Of a DNA stretch of 64,000 nt, positions 10,256 through 19,664 are shown piece by piece (the stretch's first letter is position 1; each line of letters begins with the position of its first letter). The stretch spans positions 1,240,001-1,304,000 of the forward strand of contig NZ_OY762655.1 in NCBI RefSeq assembly GCF_963666255.1. Reading direction: 5' to 3'. A model generated the notes under the pieces. The model ran no database searches. It had not been told where the DNA came from and saw only the letters and a list, made by a program, of their open reading frames with translations. The DNA comes from an uncultured Propionivibrio sp. GTDB lineage: Bacteria; Pseudomonadota; Gammaproteobacteria; Burkholderiales; Rhodocyclaceae. Position numbers and translations under genes: made by a program.

Positions 10256-11539
10256 ATGGAAGCATTGATTCTGCTTGGCAGTCTTGCCGTCTTGCTGGCG
10301 ATCGGCGTGCCGGTCGCATACTCGCTTTGCATTGCCTCGATGGTCGGCTACTGGGTCATCGACCTGCCGCTCGATGCGCTGATGGTGGCCATCGGATCGG
10401 GCGTGAACAAGTTCTCGTTGCTGGCCATTCCATTCTTCGTCCTGGCTGGCGCGATCATGGCCGAGGGCGGCATGGCCCGCCGGCTGGTCGAGTTCGCCAG
10501 CGTTCTCGTCGGCTTTATCCGCGGCGGGCTTTCGCTCGTCAATATTCTCGCCTCGACCTTCTTTGGCGCCATTTCCGGTTCTTCCGTCGCCGATACGGCA
10601 TCGGTCGGCACCGTGCTGATTCCTGAAATGGAAAAGAAGGGCTATCCGCGTGATTTCGCCACGGCCGTGACCGTCAGCGGTTCGGTCCAGGCGGTGTTGA
10701 TTCCGCCCAGTCACAACGCCGTCATTTACTCGCTTGCCGCCGGCGGCTCGGTGTCGATCGCCAGCCTCTTCCTGGCGGGAATCCTGCCCGGCTTGCTGCT
10801 GGGCATGACGGTTGCCGGGCTGTGCCTGTTCTTCGCGTATCGGCGCGGCTATCCGAAAGGCGAGCTCATCCCGATGGCGCAGGCGCGCCGGATCGTCCTC
10901 GACGCGCTCTGGGGGTTGATGACGATGGTCATCATTCTCGGCGGCATCATGTCGGGGATTTTCACCGCGACCGAATCGGCCGCCGTCGCCTGTGTCTGGG
11001 CCTTCGGCGTGACGATGTTCGTCTATCGCGACTACCGTTGGCGCGATTTGCCAAAGCTCATTCACCGCACGGTCAAGACCGTCACCATCGTCATGATCCT
11101 GATCGGGTTCGCCGCCGGCTTCGGGCAGATCATGACCTTCATGCAGCTGCCGGCCGAGATCACCGCGCTATTCACGTCCCTGTCGGACAATCCTTATGTC
11201 ATCCTGCTGTGCATCAATGTGATGCTGCTGGTGCTCGGGACCCTGATGGACATGGCGCCGCTGATCCTGATCCTGACGCCGATCCTGTTGCCGGTCGTCA
11301 GCGCGCTCGGCGTCCATCCGGTGCACTTCGGCATGATCATGATGGTCAATCTCGGCATTGGCCTGATCTCGCCGCCGGTCGGATCGGTGCTCTTTGTCGG
11401 CAGTGCCGTCGCCAAACTCAGGATCGAAGCGGTAGTGAAGAGCATGCTTCCGTTCTATGTCGGGCTGCTCGGCGTGCTCTTGCTGGTGACCTACGTGCCG
11501 GCCATCTCGCTGTTCATTCCGCAGGCGATGGGGTATTGA
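10256..11539 (+). CDS. dctM: TRAP transporter large permease DctM
   Basis: A 427-residue, roughly 12-helix protein of the usual DctM length. It shows the family segments AIPFFVLAGAIMAEGGMARR, FFGAISGSSVADTASVGTVL, and GLISPPVGSVLFVGSAVA near the end. DctM holds the transport path and the Na+ sites. It is the last gene of the dctPQM operon. Confidence 0.94.
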   Translation: MEALILLGSLAVLLAIGVPVAYSLCIASMVGYWVIDLPLDALMVAIGSGVNKFSLLAIPFFVLAGAIMAEGGMARRLVEFASVLVGFIRGGLSLVNILASTFFGAISGSSVADTASVGTVLIPEMEKKGYPRDFATAVTVSGSVQAVLIPPSHNAVIYSLAAGGSVSIASLFLAGILPGLLLGMTVAGLCLFFAYRRGYPKGELIPMAQARRIVLDALWGLMTMVIILGGIMSGIFTATESAAVACVWAFGVTMFVYRDYRWRDLPKLIHRTVKTVTIVMILIGFAAGFGQIMTFMQLPAEITALFTSLSDNPYVILLCINVMLLVLGTLMDMAPLILILTPILLPVVSALGVHPVHFGMIMMVNLGIGLISPPVGSVLFVGSAVAKLRIEAVVKSMLPFYVGLLGVLLLVTYVPAISLFIPQAMGY

Positions 11540-11563
11540 GCGATCGCTCAGTGGAGGTCATGC

Positions 11564-11747
11564 ATGCATGAAACGCCGCACCATCTGGCGCGCACGATGC
11601 TGATCGGCTTGATGACGATCGCACCCTTGTGGATCACCTGGATGCTCTTCGATTTCGTCCTGCGGTTGCTGGCCGATTCGGGGCGCCAACGCGCCAGAGC
11701 AGCTGAACTATGGTCGGGCGACGCCTCAGGAAGAACGCGCGGCCTAG
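11564..11747 (+). pseudogene. Broken DUF502-family membrane protein gene
   Basis: The frame starts MHETPHHLARTMLIGL and continues MTIAPLWITWMLFDFVLRLL, a recognisable DUF502 N-terminus with its first membrane segment. It leaves the family after about residue 40. A different frame, 11682-11747, encodes GANAPEQLNYGRATPQEER followed by a stop, which looks like the normal C-terminus of the same protein. DUF502 proteins are usually near 200 residues, so some 150 codons are missing between the two parts. I read this as an internal deletion with a frame change. The convergent LysR-type gene ends at the same place. Confidence 0.6.
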
Positions 11748-12637
11748 GTGGGTTCAAGACTGTCGCGGGCGGCCGCGGTGATGGCGGCGACGCAGGGGTG
11801 TCGCGTCTTGCGCTCGACGGACAACGCATAGTAATCGACGTACACACCGTCGGCCTGGCCGAGGACGACGAGTTGCCCGTCGGCGGTGAATTCGTCGACG
11901 AGCGTTGCCGGGATCGGGAAGGCGCCGATTTTCTCGCGTCCGAACGCGGCCATCAGCGCCATGTCGTCGAAAATTCCGGCGGTATAGAGGCGAAGATTCC
12001 GGCGCTTGACCCAGCGGTCGATGGCGTTGCGCAAGGCCGAATCCTCTCCGGGAAACAAGAGCGGAATGTCCTGGAGCCGTTCGGGGAAATCGCCCGAGCC
12101 GCGTTTGGCGAGTTCGGGGTGCGCGAGAAAAACGACGGTCGATCGTCCCAGTCGCTGGGCATAGGGTTTCGCATCCACCGCCGCATGCGTCGGCGCGTCG
12201 GAGATCACCAGGTCGAGGCGATGCTGACCAAGTTCGTTGAGCAGGCGGTCGAGCCGCCATTCCCGGCAGACGATCCTGACCTCCTTGTCGAGGCTGATCG
12301 CCGGGCGCAGCAGGCGATAGGCGACCGATTTCGGCAAGGCGTCCGAGACGCCGACGCGGAATTCGACCGGACGCCCGCGCGGATAGCTGCGGATGACCTG
12401 CTCGAGTTCGGCGCCCAGCGAGAACATTTCGTCGGCATATTCGCGGGCGACGTCACCGGCCTCGGTGAGTTCGAGTCGTCGGCCGCGCTGGCGAAAGAGC
12501 GGGGTGCCGAGACTCTCTTCGAGCAGCTTGATCTGGCCGCTCAGGGTTTGCGGCGAGATGTGGATGGCTTCGCTCGCGCGCAGGATGCCGCCGTGCCTGG
12601 CGACGTTCCAGAAGTAGAACAGATGCTTGTAGTTCAT
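11744..12637 (-). CDS. nhaR: LysR-family regulator, NhaR type
   Basis: A 297-residue regulator beginning MNYKHLFYFWNVARHGGILR, very like NhaR, which activates Na+/H+ antiporter genes in response to Na+. The N-terminal helix-turn-helix (ASEAIHISPQTLSGQIKLLE) is followed by a LysR-type effector domain (PVEFRVGVSDALPKSVAYRL). It is divergent from an HPF-like gene and a putative Na+/H+ antiporter. Control of that unit is therefore the natural reading, although no operator was verified. Confidence 0.88.
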   Translation of the reverse strand: MNYKHLFYFWNVARHGGILRASEAIHISPQTLSGQIKLLEESLGTPLFRQRGRRLELTEAGDVAREYADEMFSLGAELEQVIRSYPRGRPVEFRVGVSDALPKSVAYRLLRPAISLDKEVRIVCREWRLDRLLNELGQHRLDLVISDAPTHAAVDAKPYAQRLGRSTVVFLAHPELAKRGSGDFPERLQDIPLLFPGEDSALRNAIDRWVKRRNLRLYTAGIFDDMALMAAFGREKIGAFPIPATLVDEFTADGQLVVLGQADGVYVDYYALSVERKTRHPCVAAITAAARDSLEPT

Positions 12638-12750
12638 GGCAGACTATCCGAGAAAACGGCATGGAATATGAATTAAATACGAATATACCGTAGCGATACC
12701 GCGCCGTATAGTGTCGCCTGTTGCAGCGATATGACCACAGGAGGTATGCC
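12638..12750. promoter_or_regulatory. Divergent promoter region nhaR / HPF-like-antiporter
   Basis: 113 bases, much richer in AT than the neighbours around 12660-12690. They separate the nhaR-type gene from the plus-strand stress genes. A LysR-type regulator would be expected to bind here, but I cannot fix a T-N11-A box with confidence. AGGAGG at 12739-12744 is the ribosome site of the next gene. Confidence 0.4.
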
Positions 12751-13131
12751 TTGAACATTTCCGTGAAAGCCCAGGGGAGCACGTTGGCTTCGCGTTGCCG
12801 GCGCTTTGCCACACAGGCGACATTGGCGCAGATCGGGCAGTTCTCCCGTGCGGTCGAACGCGTCCGCGTTCAGCTTGACGACCTGAGTCAATCGAGTCGC
12901 AGCGGTGTCAGCCAGATCTGCCGGATCGTCCTGCATTTTCGCGATCATTCCTTCGTCGTTGTCGAAGGCGTCGGCGAAAGCATGAATACGGCGATCGAGC
13001 GGGCGACGCTGCGAATTTCCGAGCGTCTGCGCCGGCATCCGCTATCTCTTGTTCCTGCTGACACGGCGATGACGCCCGGGTCTGCCTGGCGCGAGCTTAT
13101 CCATCCATCCTATTGCAGTGAGACAACATGA
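12751..13131 (+). CDS. HPF/RaiA-like ribosome-associated protein (TTG start)
   Basis: A 126-residue protein. The core (AVERVRVQLDDLSQSSRSG, CRIVLHFRDHSFVVVEGVGE, NTAIERATLRISERL) follows the strand/helix pattern and spacing of hibernation-promoting-factor-like proteins, which bind the 30S subunit in stress. The start is a TTG six bases after a perfect AGGAGG; no in-frame ATG fits as well. Its stop overlaps the antiporter ATG (ATGA). A ribosome-hibernation type protein coupled to a sodium antiporter suggests a joint response to salt or pH stress. The function is inferred from resemblance. Confidence 0.6.
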   Translation: MNISVKAQGSTLASRCRRFATQATLAQIGQFSRAVERVRVQLDDLSQSSRSGVSQICRIVLHFRDHSFVVVEGVGESMNTAIERATLRISERLRRHPLSLVPADTAMTPGSAWRELIHPSYCSETT

Positions 13132-14393
13132 ATCCGAATGCCACCGAGTTGATTGCGCTGACCTTGTTTGTCATCGCGGTGACGCACACCTTTTCGACCA
13201 AGTACTTCGAGCACCGTGCCCGCCTGTCGGCGGACCACCAGGGCTTCTGGCACCTGCTTGGCGAGGTCGAGGTGGTATTCGGTCTCTGGGCGTTCGTGTT
13301 GTTCGCCCTGCTGGCGCTGGCCGGCGATCTGTCTTCGGCGATCGCCTATATCGATAGCCGGAATTTCACCGAGCCGCTCTTCGTCTTCGCGATCATGGCG
13401 GTCGCCGCGACGCGGCCGATTCTCGAATCGACCTCGGCGATCATCCTGCGCATCGGCAAGGCGCTGAGTGCGAAGACGATGCTCGGCACTTATGCTGCGA
13501 CACTGTGTCTCATTCCACTGCTGGGATCGTTCATTACCGAGCCGGCGGCGATGACGCTGGCGGCCATCATCATCGGCCAGCAGTTTTTCGCCCGTGGCGT
13601 TTCACTGCGCTTCAAGTACGCGACGCTGGCCGTGCTCTTCGTCAACGTGTCGGTTGGCGGCACGCTGACCAATTTCGCCGCGCCGCCGGTCCTGATGGTT
13701 TCGTCGACCTGGGGCTGGGACACGCTGTTCATGTTGCAGCACTTTGGCTGGAAGTCCATGGTGGTCGTCTTCGTCAATACCTTGGGCGCGGCCTGGCTGT
13801 TCCGGCGGGAACTGATGCGATTGCCGCCGGAAGAGGTGGCGCCCACCGCCGCTCGCCCGGCGATTCCCCTGCCGATGGTCCTGCTGCACCTGGGCTTTCT
13901 CGGCGGGATCGTGGCGTTTGCGCATCACCCGCCCATTTTTCTCGGCATCCTGCTGTTCTTTCTCGGCGTTGCCCATGCCTATCCCCGCTATCAGCAACGC
14001 CTGATCCTGAAAGAGGCGCTGCTCGTCGGCTTCTTTCTCGGCGGCCTCGTGGTCTTGGGTGGACTTCAGGAGTGGTGGCTGAAACCGCTGCTGATGCGCC
14101 TCGATTCAAACAGCGTTTTCGTCGGCGCGCTCGGCCTGACGGCCTTCACCGACAATGCCGCGCTGACCTATCTCGGCTCGCTGGTCGACGGTCTTTCATC
14201 CGACTTCCAGTACGCGCTGGTGGCCGGTGCGGTGGCCGGGGGCGGGCTGACAATCATCGCCAACGCGCCCAATCCCGCTGGCATCAGCATCCTGCGCCGC
14301 CATTTCGACAAGCAGTCGATCAGTCCGTCTCGCTTGTTCGTCGCGGCGCTCGCGCCGACCTGGGTGGCCGGCATGGCGTTCTGGTGGCTGTGA
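13128..14393 (+). CDS. Putative Na+/H+ antiporter (Na_H_antiport_3 family)
   Basis: A 421-residue, polytopic membrane protein with 10 or more hydrophobic segments. Two polar-interrupted repeats stand out, GSFITEPAAMTLAAIIIG and LGLTAFTDNAALTYLGS, together with the conserved Asn/Pro-rich ANAPNPAGISIL near the end. These match the PF07399 family of putative sodium/proton antiporters. ATGA coupling to the HPF-like gene and divergence from an NhaR-type regulator support Na+ export. Direct evidence for the ion is absent. Confidence 0.82.
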   Translation: MNPNATELIALTLFVIAVTHTFSTKYFEHRARLSADHQGFWHLLGEVEVVFGLWAFVLFALLALAGDLSSAIAYIDSRNFTEPLFVFAIMAVAATRPILESTSAIILRIGKALSAKTMLGTYAATLCLIPLLGSFITEPAAMTLAAIIIGQQFFARGVSLRFKYATLAVLFVNVSVGGTLTNFAAPPVLMVSSTWGWDTLFMLQHFGWKSMVVVFVNTLGAAWLFRRELMRLPPEEVAPTAARPAIPLPMVLLHLGFLGGIVAFAHHPPIFLGILLFFLGVAHAYPRYQQRLILKEALLVGFFLGGLVVLGGLQEWWLKPLLMRLDSNSVFVGALGLTAFTDNAALTYLGSLVDGLSSDFQYALVAGAVAGGGLTIIANAPNPAGISILRRHFDKQSISPSRLFVAALAPTWVAGMAFWWL

Positions 14394-14422
14394 AGCCGGG
14401 GTGTCGAGAAATTGTTTTTGTC

Positions 14423-14632
14423 ATGGCGCTTCGTAACTTGAAGCGTGTTCAACAATGGCTGCGGGATCTGTGGGGGCGGCTTGCGCAAACAATACGCGCA
14501 GACGGGCTTGCTTCCCCGGATGCCGCGGCATCCCGCCGATCGTTCGCCGAGTTCGAGCGTCCCGCCTATCAACGACGGTCGGCAAGAATCGGCCGGGTCG
14601 AAAAGCGTATTACGTCCGTCGTGTCGCGCTGA
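14423..14632 (+). CDS. Possible small basic protein, unknown
   Basis: A 69-codon frame (MALRNLKRVQQWLRDLWGRL ...), basic and rich in Arg and Ala, lying between the antiporter and BCCT genes on the same strand. There is no good ribosome site before the ATG and I recognise no family. It may be a real small gene or a chance frame in GC-rich DNA. Confidence 0.25.
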   Translation: MALRNLKRVQQWLRDLWGRLAQTIRADGLASPDAAASRRSFAEFERPAYQRRSARIGRVEKRITSVVSR

Positions 14633-14665
14633 CATCGGATCGACCGGGCCTTGAGGAGGAATGCC

Positions 14666-16195
14666 ATGAAACTTGTTGTTTCGGCGCTTGCAATCGCCGT
14701 GCTCGTGCTTTGGGGCGTGGTATTTCCCGCCAGTCTGGGGCAGGTCTTCGACCAGGCCCTGCTGTCGGTGACGCGCAATTTCGGCTGGTTCTATCTTTGG
14801 GAAGTGCTGGCCCTCGTCATGCTCGCGCTCTTTCTTGCGGTGAGCCGCTACGGCGATCTGCGCCTGGGCGGCGACGACGAGGAACCGGAGTTTTCGAGCG
14901 GTGCCTGGTTTTCGATGCTGTTTGCCGCGGGCATGGGCATCGGTCTTGTATTCTGGGGCGTGGCGGAACCGCTTTCGCATTATGCCAGCGCGCCACCGGG
15001 CACCGTGGCGCTGACGCCCGACGCGGCCAACACCGGCATGAAATACAGCTTTTTCCACTGGGGCTTCCATCCCTGGGCTGTCTATAGCATCGTCGGCCTG
15101 GCCATCGCCTATTTCCGTTTCCGGCGTGGCTCGGCGGGCCTCGTCAGCGCCGTCACGTCCAGCCTCCCGTGGTTGCCGGTCAGGAAGCTGTCCGGCGTCT
15201 TCGATGTCGTCGCGATCATTGCAACAGCATTCGGCGTCGCGGCCTCCCTGGGTATCGGCGCAGCCCAGATCAATCGCGGCCTGAACGCCGTCTTCGGCAT
15301 TCCCAATTCGACGCTGGCCGAGATCACGATCATTGTCATCGCGTCGGGGCTGTTCATGTTGTCGGCCGTGACTGGCGTCAATCGGGGCATCAAGTGGTTG
15401 TCATCGTTCAACCTGATGCTTGCCGCCGGCCTGGCGGCCCTCGTCTTTTTCCTCGGGCCGACCATCGCCATCGTCAATACCTTGACGACGACGCTGGGCG
15501 CATACATCAGCGATCTTGTGCGCATGAGCTTGCGCATGACGCCGTTCCGCGAGAGCGCCTGGGTGGGAAACTGGACGGTCTTTTACTGGGCCTGGTGGAT
15601 TTCGTGGTCGCCTTTTGTCGGCCTGTTCATCGCCCGCATTTCACGCGGGCGCACCGTGCGCGAATTCATCGTCGGGACGGTGCTGGCCCCGTGCGTCGCC
15701 GCTTTCGTCTGGTTTTCCGTTTTTGGCGGGACGGCACTGTACATGGAGATCTGGCAGGGCGTTCCGATCGCCGAGGCCGTCCGCGCCGACGTCGCCACCG
15801 CCTTGTTCGCGCTCTTCGATGCCCTGCCGCTGGGGCCCCTGATGTCGGTCATGGCGACCTTGCTGGTCCTGCTGTTTTTCGTCACGTCCGGCGACTCGGC
15901 GACCCTGGTGCTCGGCATGATGAGTTCCGGCGGCTCGGAAAATCCGAGCACGCGGACCAAGCTCATCTGGGGGCTGCTGATTACCGGAATCGCCATCAGC
16001 CTGTTGCTGGCCGGCGGCATCAAGGCCATGCAAACCGCCACCATCGTTTTCGCCCTGCCATTTGCCTTTGTCATTCCGCTCATGGCGGTGGCGCTGATCC
16101 GCGCCGTTCGGGCCGACTGGTTCGAACGACAGCACGCAGAACGCGCGATGCGTCGCCGCCTGCTCGAGATGGTCGGAGCGCCGGGAAATCGATGA
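14666..16195 (+). CDS. BCCT-family betaine/choline/carnitine-type transporter
   Basis: A 509-residue, 12-helix transporter. BCCT marks are WFSMLFAAGMGIGLVFWGVA, FFHWGFHPWAVYSIVGLAIA and the Trp-rich substrate segment FYWAWWISWSPFVGLFIARI, followed by SRGRTVREFIVGTVL. The family imports compatible solutes such as glycine betaine by Na+ or H+ symport. The ATG lies 4 bases after GAGGAGGAATGCC; the earlier ATG is out of frame. With the antiporter and HPF-like genes it forms an osmotic/salt-stress group. Its stop overlaps the MarC-family start (ATGA). Confidence 0.93.
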   Translation: MKLVVSALAIAVLVLWGVVFPASLGQVFDQALLSVTRNFGWFYLWEVLALVMLALFLAVSRYGDLRLGGDDEEPEFSSGAWFSMLFAAGMGIGLVFWGVAEPLSHYASAPPGTVALTPDAANTGMKYSFFHWGFHPWAVYSIVGLAIAYFRFRRGSAGLVSAVTSSLPWLPVRKLSGVFDVVAIIATAFGVAASLGIGAAQINRGLNAVFGIPNSTLAEITIIVIASGLFMLSAVTGVNRGIKWLSSFNLMLAAGLAALVFFLGPTIAIVNTLTTTLGAYISDLVRMSLRMTPFRESAWVGNWTVFYWAWWISWSPFVGLFIARISRGRTVREFIVGTVLAPCVAAFVWFSVFGGTALYMEIWQGVPIAEAVRADVATALFALFDALPLGPLMSVMATLLVLLFFVTSGDSATLVLGMMSSGGSENPSTRTKLIWGLLITGIAISLLLAGGIKAMQTATIVFALPFAFVIPLMAVALIRAVRADWFERQHAERAMRRRLLEMVGAPGNR

Positions 16196-16884
16196 GCATC
16201 GAGCTGCTGGCACAAGGGTTGGGCAAGAGCTTTCTGCTGGTGCTGGCAGCGCTGATGCCGATTCTCAATCCGGCCGCCTCGGCACCGGTGTTCCTCGGTC
16301 TGACCGACGGCGCGGCGCCGCGCGTACGTCGGCATCTGGCGCGGCTGATCGCGCGCAATGTCGTCATGCTGATGATGGGGGCGATGCTGATTGGTTCCTA
16401 TGTCCTCGACTTCTTTAATCTGTCGCTCCCGATCGTGCGCGTCGGCGGCGGCATCGTCCTGATCGCCAATGCATGGCGCATGCTCAACGCGGTGGGCCCG
16501 GGACAGGACAAAGCGCCGAGCTTCAGCCCGGCTTCATTGCATGTCATGCGCCAACTGGCGTTCTATCCGCTCACATTTCCGGTAACTTGCGGACCGGCGT
16601 CGATTTCCATTGGAATTACGATGGGTGTTACGTTGAACACCCAAGATCTCTATCTTACGGTCGCCAACACCGTCGGCGGAGCAATTGCCGTAATTGCAAT
16701 CGGCATTACAACCTACTATGCGTTTGCATATGCTGCACGCCTGCTTATCATTCTCGGAGAGACGGGAACGGCGGTATTTCTCAGGCTATCTGCCTTCATC
16801 CTGTTGTGCATTGGCATCGAAATATTCTGGCAGGGGTTCAGTTCGCTGGTCCTGGATCTTCGTCCCGAAATGGTTGCGCCATGA
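16192..16884 (+). CDS. MarC-family integral membrane protein
   Basis: A 230-residue protein with six predicted helices. MarC-like features are ALMPILNPAASAPVFLGLT near the start, the RVGGGIVLIANAWRML segment and the FPVTCGPASISIGITMG stretch. Despite the historical name, MarC proteins have no proven role in multidrug resistance and their substrate is unknown. It overlaps the BCCT gene by 4 bases and ends the stress operon. Confidence 0.88.
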   Translation: MSIELLAQGLGKSFLLVLAALMPILNPAASAPVFLGLTDGAAPRVRRHLARLIARNVVMLMMGAMLIGSYVLDFFNLSLPIVRVGGGIVLIANAWRMLNAVGPGQDKAPSFSPASLHVMRQLAFYPLTFPVTCGPASISIGITMGVTLNTQDLYLTVANTVGGAIAVIAIGITTYYAFAYAARLLIILGETGTAVFLRLSAFILLCIGIEIFWQGFSSLVLDLRPEMVAP

Positions 16885-17653
16885 GAAGGATCAATCCAAA
16901 AGCGGACGACCGGCCAGCATCAAATGTGCGGCAGCAATGCGTAGAAGACCCGCCGCGAGCATCGGCATGATGGAAGGGCAAATCCGCGATGCTTACACCG
17001 GATTTGATTCTCGACGAAAGCCGTCGCAACGACACGGCTAACCAACCTTTACTCGAAACGGAACCAGGTTTCATGACAGATAAACGTTATCAGCGATTAC
17101 TTGATACCGCTCGTCGGCCTACGCTGCCGTAAAGCCATTGCCAGATGAGCGACAGGTGACATGCGTTCAGCGGACCTTTAGGCCGACGCGGCGGCAAAGG
17201 CCTGCTTACCAGGGGCGCTAACACTAACGCACGACCGAAAGCAGCCATTTGCATTGCCTCAAAGTCAACGGCAAGTTTCAGATTGCAGCATTCTTTCGCG
17301 GGGATACGTCACTAGCAGCTCTTCGACCTGGGGACCCTCGGGGTCAGTTTGCATAGGGAAAACACGTCGGAGAAATTACATCCCCAGGCGACGCAAATTC
17401 AACATATTCCTGACGATGTCCTCGTTGGTTTGCATTTTATCGTCATTGTCGCGACAACGCGCGATATCGTTCAGTGATTAAATTCGATGTATTTAATAGC
17501 CAATAACCATCACCAAGTTACGACTGCCCGTCCAGGGAAAATCACAGTCAAGCGTTGATAGCGCCTGATTGCGAACACATCCAGGACATCCCCTCCGATT
17601 GCCGATCGGATGAAATTGGAGATTTCCGCCCTGCTTCTTCGGTATTGGGAGGA
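16885..17653. other. Non-coding interval
   Basis: About 770 bases without a supported gene, between convergent transcription units (MarC plus-strand, RpiB minus-strand). AT content rises around 17400-17520. Short frames here lack ribosome sites and family features. I see no tRNA, transposase remnant or clear terminator. Confidence 0.5.
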
Positions 17654-18145
17654 TCAAGGGGGCGGCGCCGAAGGATGCCAGCCCGCCGGATTGCAGAGCA
17701 CTTCCTCGGCTTCGCGGATCAACCCCAGCGATATGGCATGGCGCCCACCTTCGTAGTCCGTTGACAACCATGCGTCGAGGATATCCAGCGCTTCCAATTC
17801 ACCGGTGATCTTGCCGCCAAGCACCAGGATGTTGGAATCATTGTGCGCGCGCGTCATTTTGGCCATGAAAGTGCTCGTGCAAAGCGATGCGCGCACTCCC
17901 CGGAACTTGTTGGCGATGATGCTCATGCCGATGCCCGTCGAACAAATCAGGATGCCGCGCGAAACCCGTCCCTCCGAAACGGCACCGGCCACCTTGTGGG
18001 CAAAATAAGGATATCGAACGATATCCGTTGAGCCGGTTCCGACATCATGGACGGGAATGCCTTTCTTCTCGAGCACCTCGACGATCTTGACCTTCAGGTT
18101 GAAGCCGCCGTGGTCGTTGCCGATGAATATTTCTTCTGAATTCAT
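17654..18145 (-). CDS. rpiB: RpiB/LacAB-family sugar-phosphate isomerase
   Basis: A 163-residue aldose-ketose isomerase. Visible are IGNDHGGFNLK (phosphate/ring-opening region), CSTGIGMSIIANKFRGVRA with the catalytic Cys, and RAHNDSNILVLGGKI. RpiB proper interconverts ribose-5-P and ribulose-5-P, but relatives use allose-6-P, galactose-6-P or erythrulose-4-P. As the last gene of a sugar operon it may act on that pathway's own phosphate rather than on ribose-5-P. Confidence 0.9.
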   Translation of the reverse strand: MNSEEIFIGNDHGGFNLKVKIVEVLEKKGIPVHDVGTGSTDIVRYPYFAHKVAGAVSEGRVSRGILICSTGIGMSIIANKFRGVRASLCTSTFMAKMTRAHNDSNILVLGGKITGELEALDILDAWLSTDYEGGRHAISLGLIREAEEVLCNPAGWHPSAPPP

Positions 18146-18206
18146 CTGTCAATCCTCCAGTATTCGTTCCTGCATCCGCATCATCGACCTTGTCAGCCAA
18201 GGCTTC

Positions 18207-19607
18207 TCAAGTCAGGACTTCGCATTGAATGTTTTTCAGTTCGCAGAACTTCACCAATGCATCGACATAGTCGCCGTATATTCCGTGCACATGATTGCAG
18301 TCGTAGCCTTCGATCACCCGCCACGGGTCGACATAAGGCTCCAGGAAACCATGCGGCCACACCGAGCAGGACTCCTGCAGCTTTTCTTCCGGAAACGACT
18401 TGAGGCGCCCGCGGAACAGCGTCATCTTGTATTCCCCGCCGACCCGGGTCAGCCTTCCCAAGGTCATTTCGCCCCGATCGGCGATGTATTGCACATGGCA
18501 GCCTTTTCCACCGTACTTGGTAATGATCGGATGCAGGGATACTTTCTTCAGATTCGTTTCCGGCTTACTGCTACGGGCGGCATACCAGGTCGACATGGAA
18601 CCGCAGTTGCAGAACACGAACACGCAGGCCTCTTTGTCGTAATGCCGGAAATCGAAGAACAGCGCTGGCTTGTTCGAAACGAGGTGCATGATCTGCATCG
18701 TCAGGGCGCCGTCGGCGTCCGCTTCGCACGAATAGATCACTGGCTTCTTGCTGCCGTCCCAGTCGTAAGGATCGTTGAACAGCGCGGCCGCGAGGCACTG
18801 AGTCACATAGTACTCGCTCAGATCATAGTGGCATTTCACGCCGACAAAATCGAAATGCCGCTCCTCGATCAATTCCTTGGTCGCCATATAACAGCGGATT
18901 TGCATCTTCAGCGATTCCGGCGTCAATTTGTCGCCGTCATAATGAATCGCCCGCACATTCTGGGCGAGCCACGACAGCGCCGCCTCAACCCGCGCCGGAT
19001 CGACATGCTCGGCACGCCGCAGGATCTCGGACTGATCGACATGATCCGCATCGACGCCGAAAATCCGCATCCAGGCGTCCGGATTGACGGCGCCGGAAGC
19101 CATGCCGATACTCCTGCCGCCGATAAGCCCATAGACCTGTCCCTTCAGTTGCGTGACGGCGTGCGCTGCACGAAGGAATGACATCACCTTGTCGAGGGTC
19201 GTATGCTCATCGATATTGCCCCAGACCTTGTCGCACTTGAGTCCGACCTGGCGAATGGCATTGGTGGCGGCTTGAAGACCGCCGAGTCCGGGAAGCTTTC
19301 CGTTAACCGGGGCAATCGCCAGACACGGCGCCGTCACCAATGACGCGACGATCATGGCGAAGTTGGGGAACGCAAACACCGGGATATTGAAGATCACGGC
19401 ATCGGGATAATCGGCCAAACAGGCAATGGCCTCCGACTTGGCCAACGCGTTGTTCCAGACGATGCTTTCCGCCAATCGCACCTGAACCTCTCCGGTCGAC
19501 TCGAGACTGGCACGAATGCGCTCGGCCTGCTTCGCGATATAGGGTTCGAGCTCGTCGTGCACTCTTTTCCGGCCATCCGAAAACGATATTATGGTCACTC
19601 TGATCAT
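18207..19607 (-). CDS. L-fucose/L-arabinose-isomerase-like protein
   Basis: A 466-residue protein. The C-terminal half carries the metal-site pattern of fucose-isomerase-fold enzymes: Glu in SCEADADGALTMQIM, Asp in ALFFDFRHYD, and a His in CNHVHGIYGDYV near the end. The N-terminal half (VIFNIPVFAFPNFAMIVASL, GLIGGRSIGMASG) is like the substrate-entry domains of that fold. It is shorter than FucI (about 590), so it belongs to the uncharacterised branch. Expected chemistry is Mn2+-dependent aldose/ketose isomerisation. I start at MIRVTIISFSDG; an upstream ATG adds 10 residues. Confidence 0.75.
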   Translation of the reverse strand: MIRVTIISFSDGRKRVHDELEPYIAKQAERIRASLESTGEVQVRLAESIVWNNALAKSEAIACLADYPDAVIFNIPVFAFPNFAMIVASLVTAPCLAIAPVNGKLPGLGGLQAATNAIRQVGLKCDKVWGNIDEHTTLDKVMSFLRAAHAVTQLKGQVYGLIGGRSIGMASGAVNPDAWMRIFGVDADHVDQSEILRRAEHVDPARVEAALSWLAQNVRAIHYDGDKLTPESLKMQIRCYMATKELIEERHFDFVGVKCHYDLSEYYVTQCLAAALFNDPYDWDGSKKPVIYSCEADADGALTMQIMHLVSNKPALFFDFRHYDKEACVFVFCNCGSMSTWYAARSSKPETNLKKVSLHPIITKYGGKGCHVQYIADRGEMTLGRLTRVGGEYKMTLFRGRLKSFPEEKLQESCSVWPHGFLEPYVDPWRVIEGYDCNHVHGIYGDYVDALVKFCELKNIQCEVLT

Positions 19608-19664
19608 GGGCTGTTCTCTCGTAGGGGTATGCTGCATCTGTCTGTCGGGGCTTCCACCATCCAG

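Noticed and set aside
11756..12676. Continuation of the DUF502-starting plus-strand frame across the nhaR-type gene
   Set aside because: After about residue 40 the frame is the reverse of the LysR-family gene; only the first part is real sequence of the DUF502 family.
15169..16191. Long frame upstream of and in phase with the MarC-type gene
   Set aside because: It is an alternative frame of the BCCT transporter; the MarC-type protein starts at the ATG at 16192.
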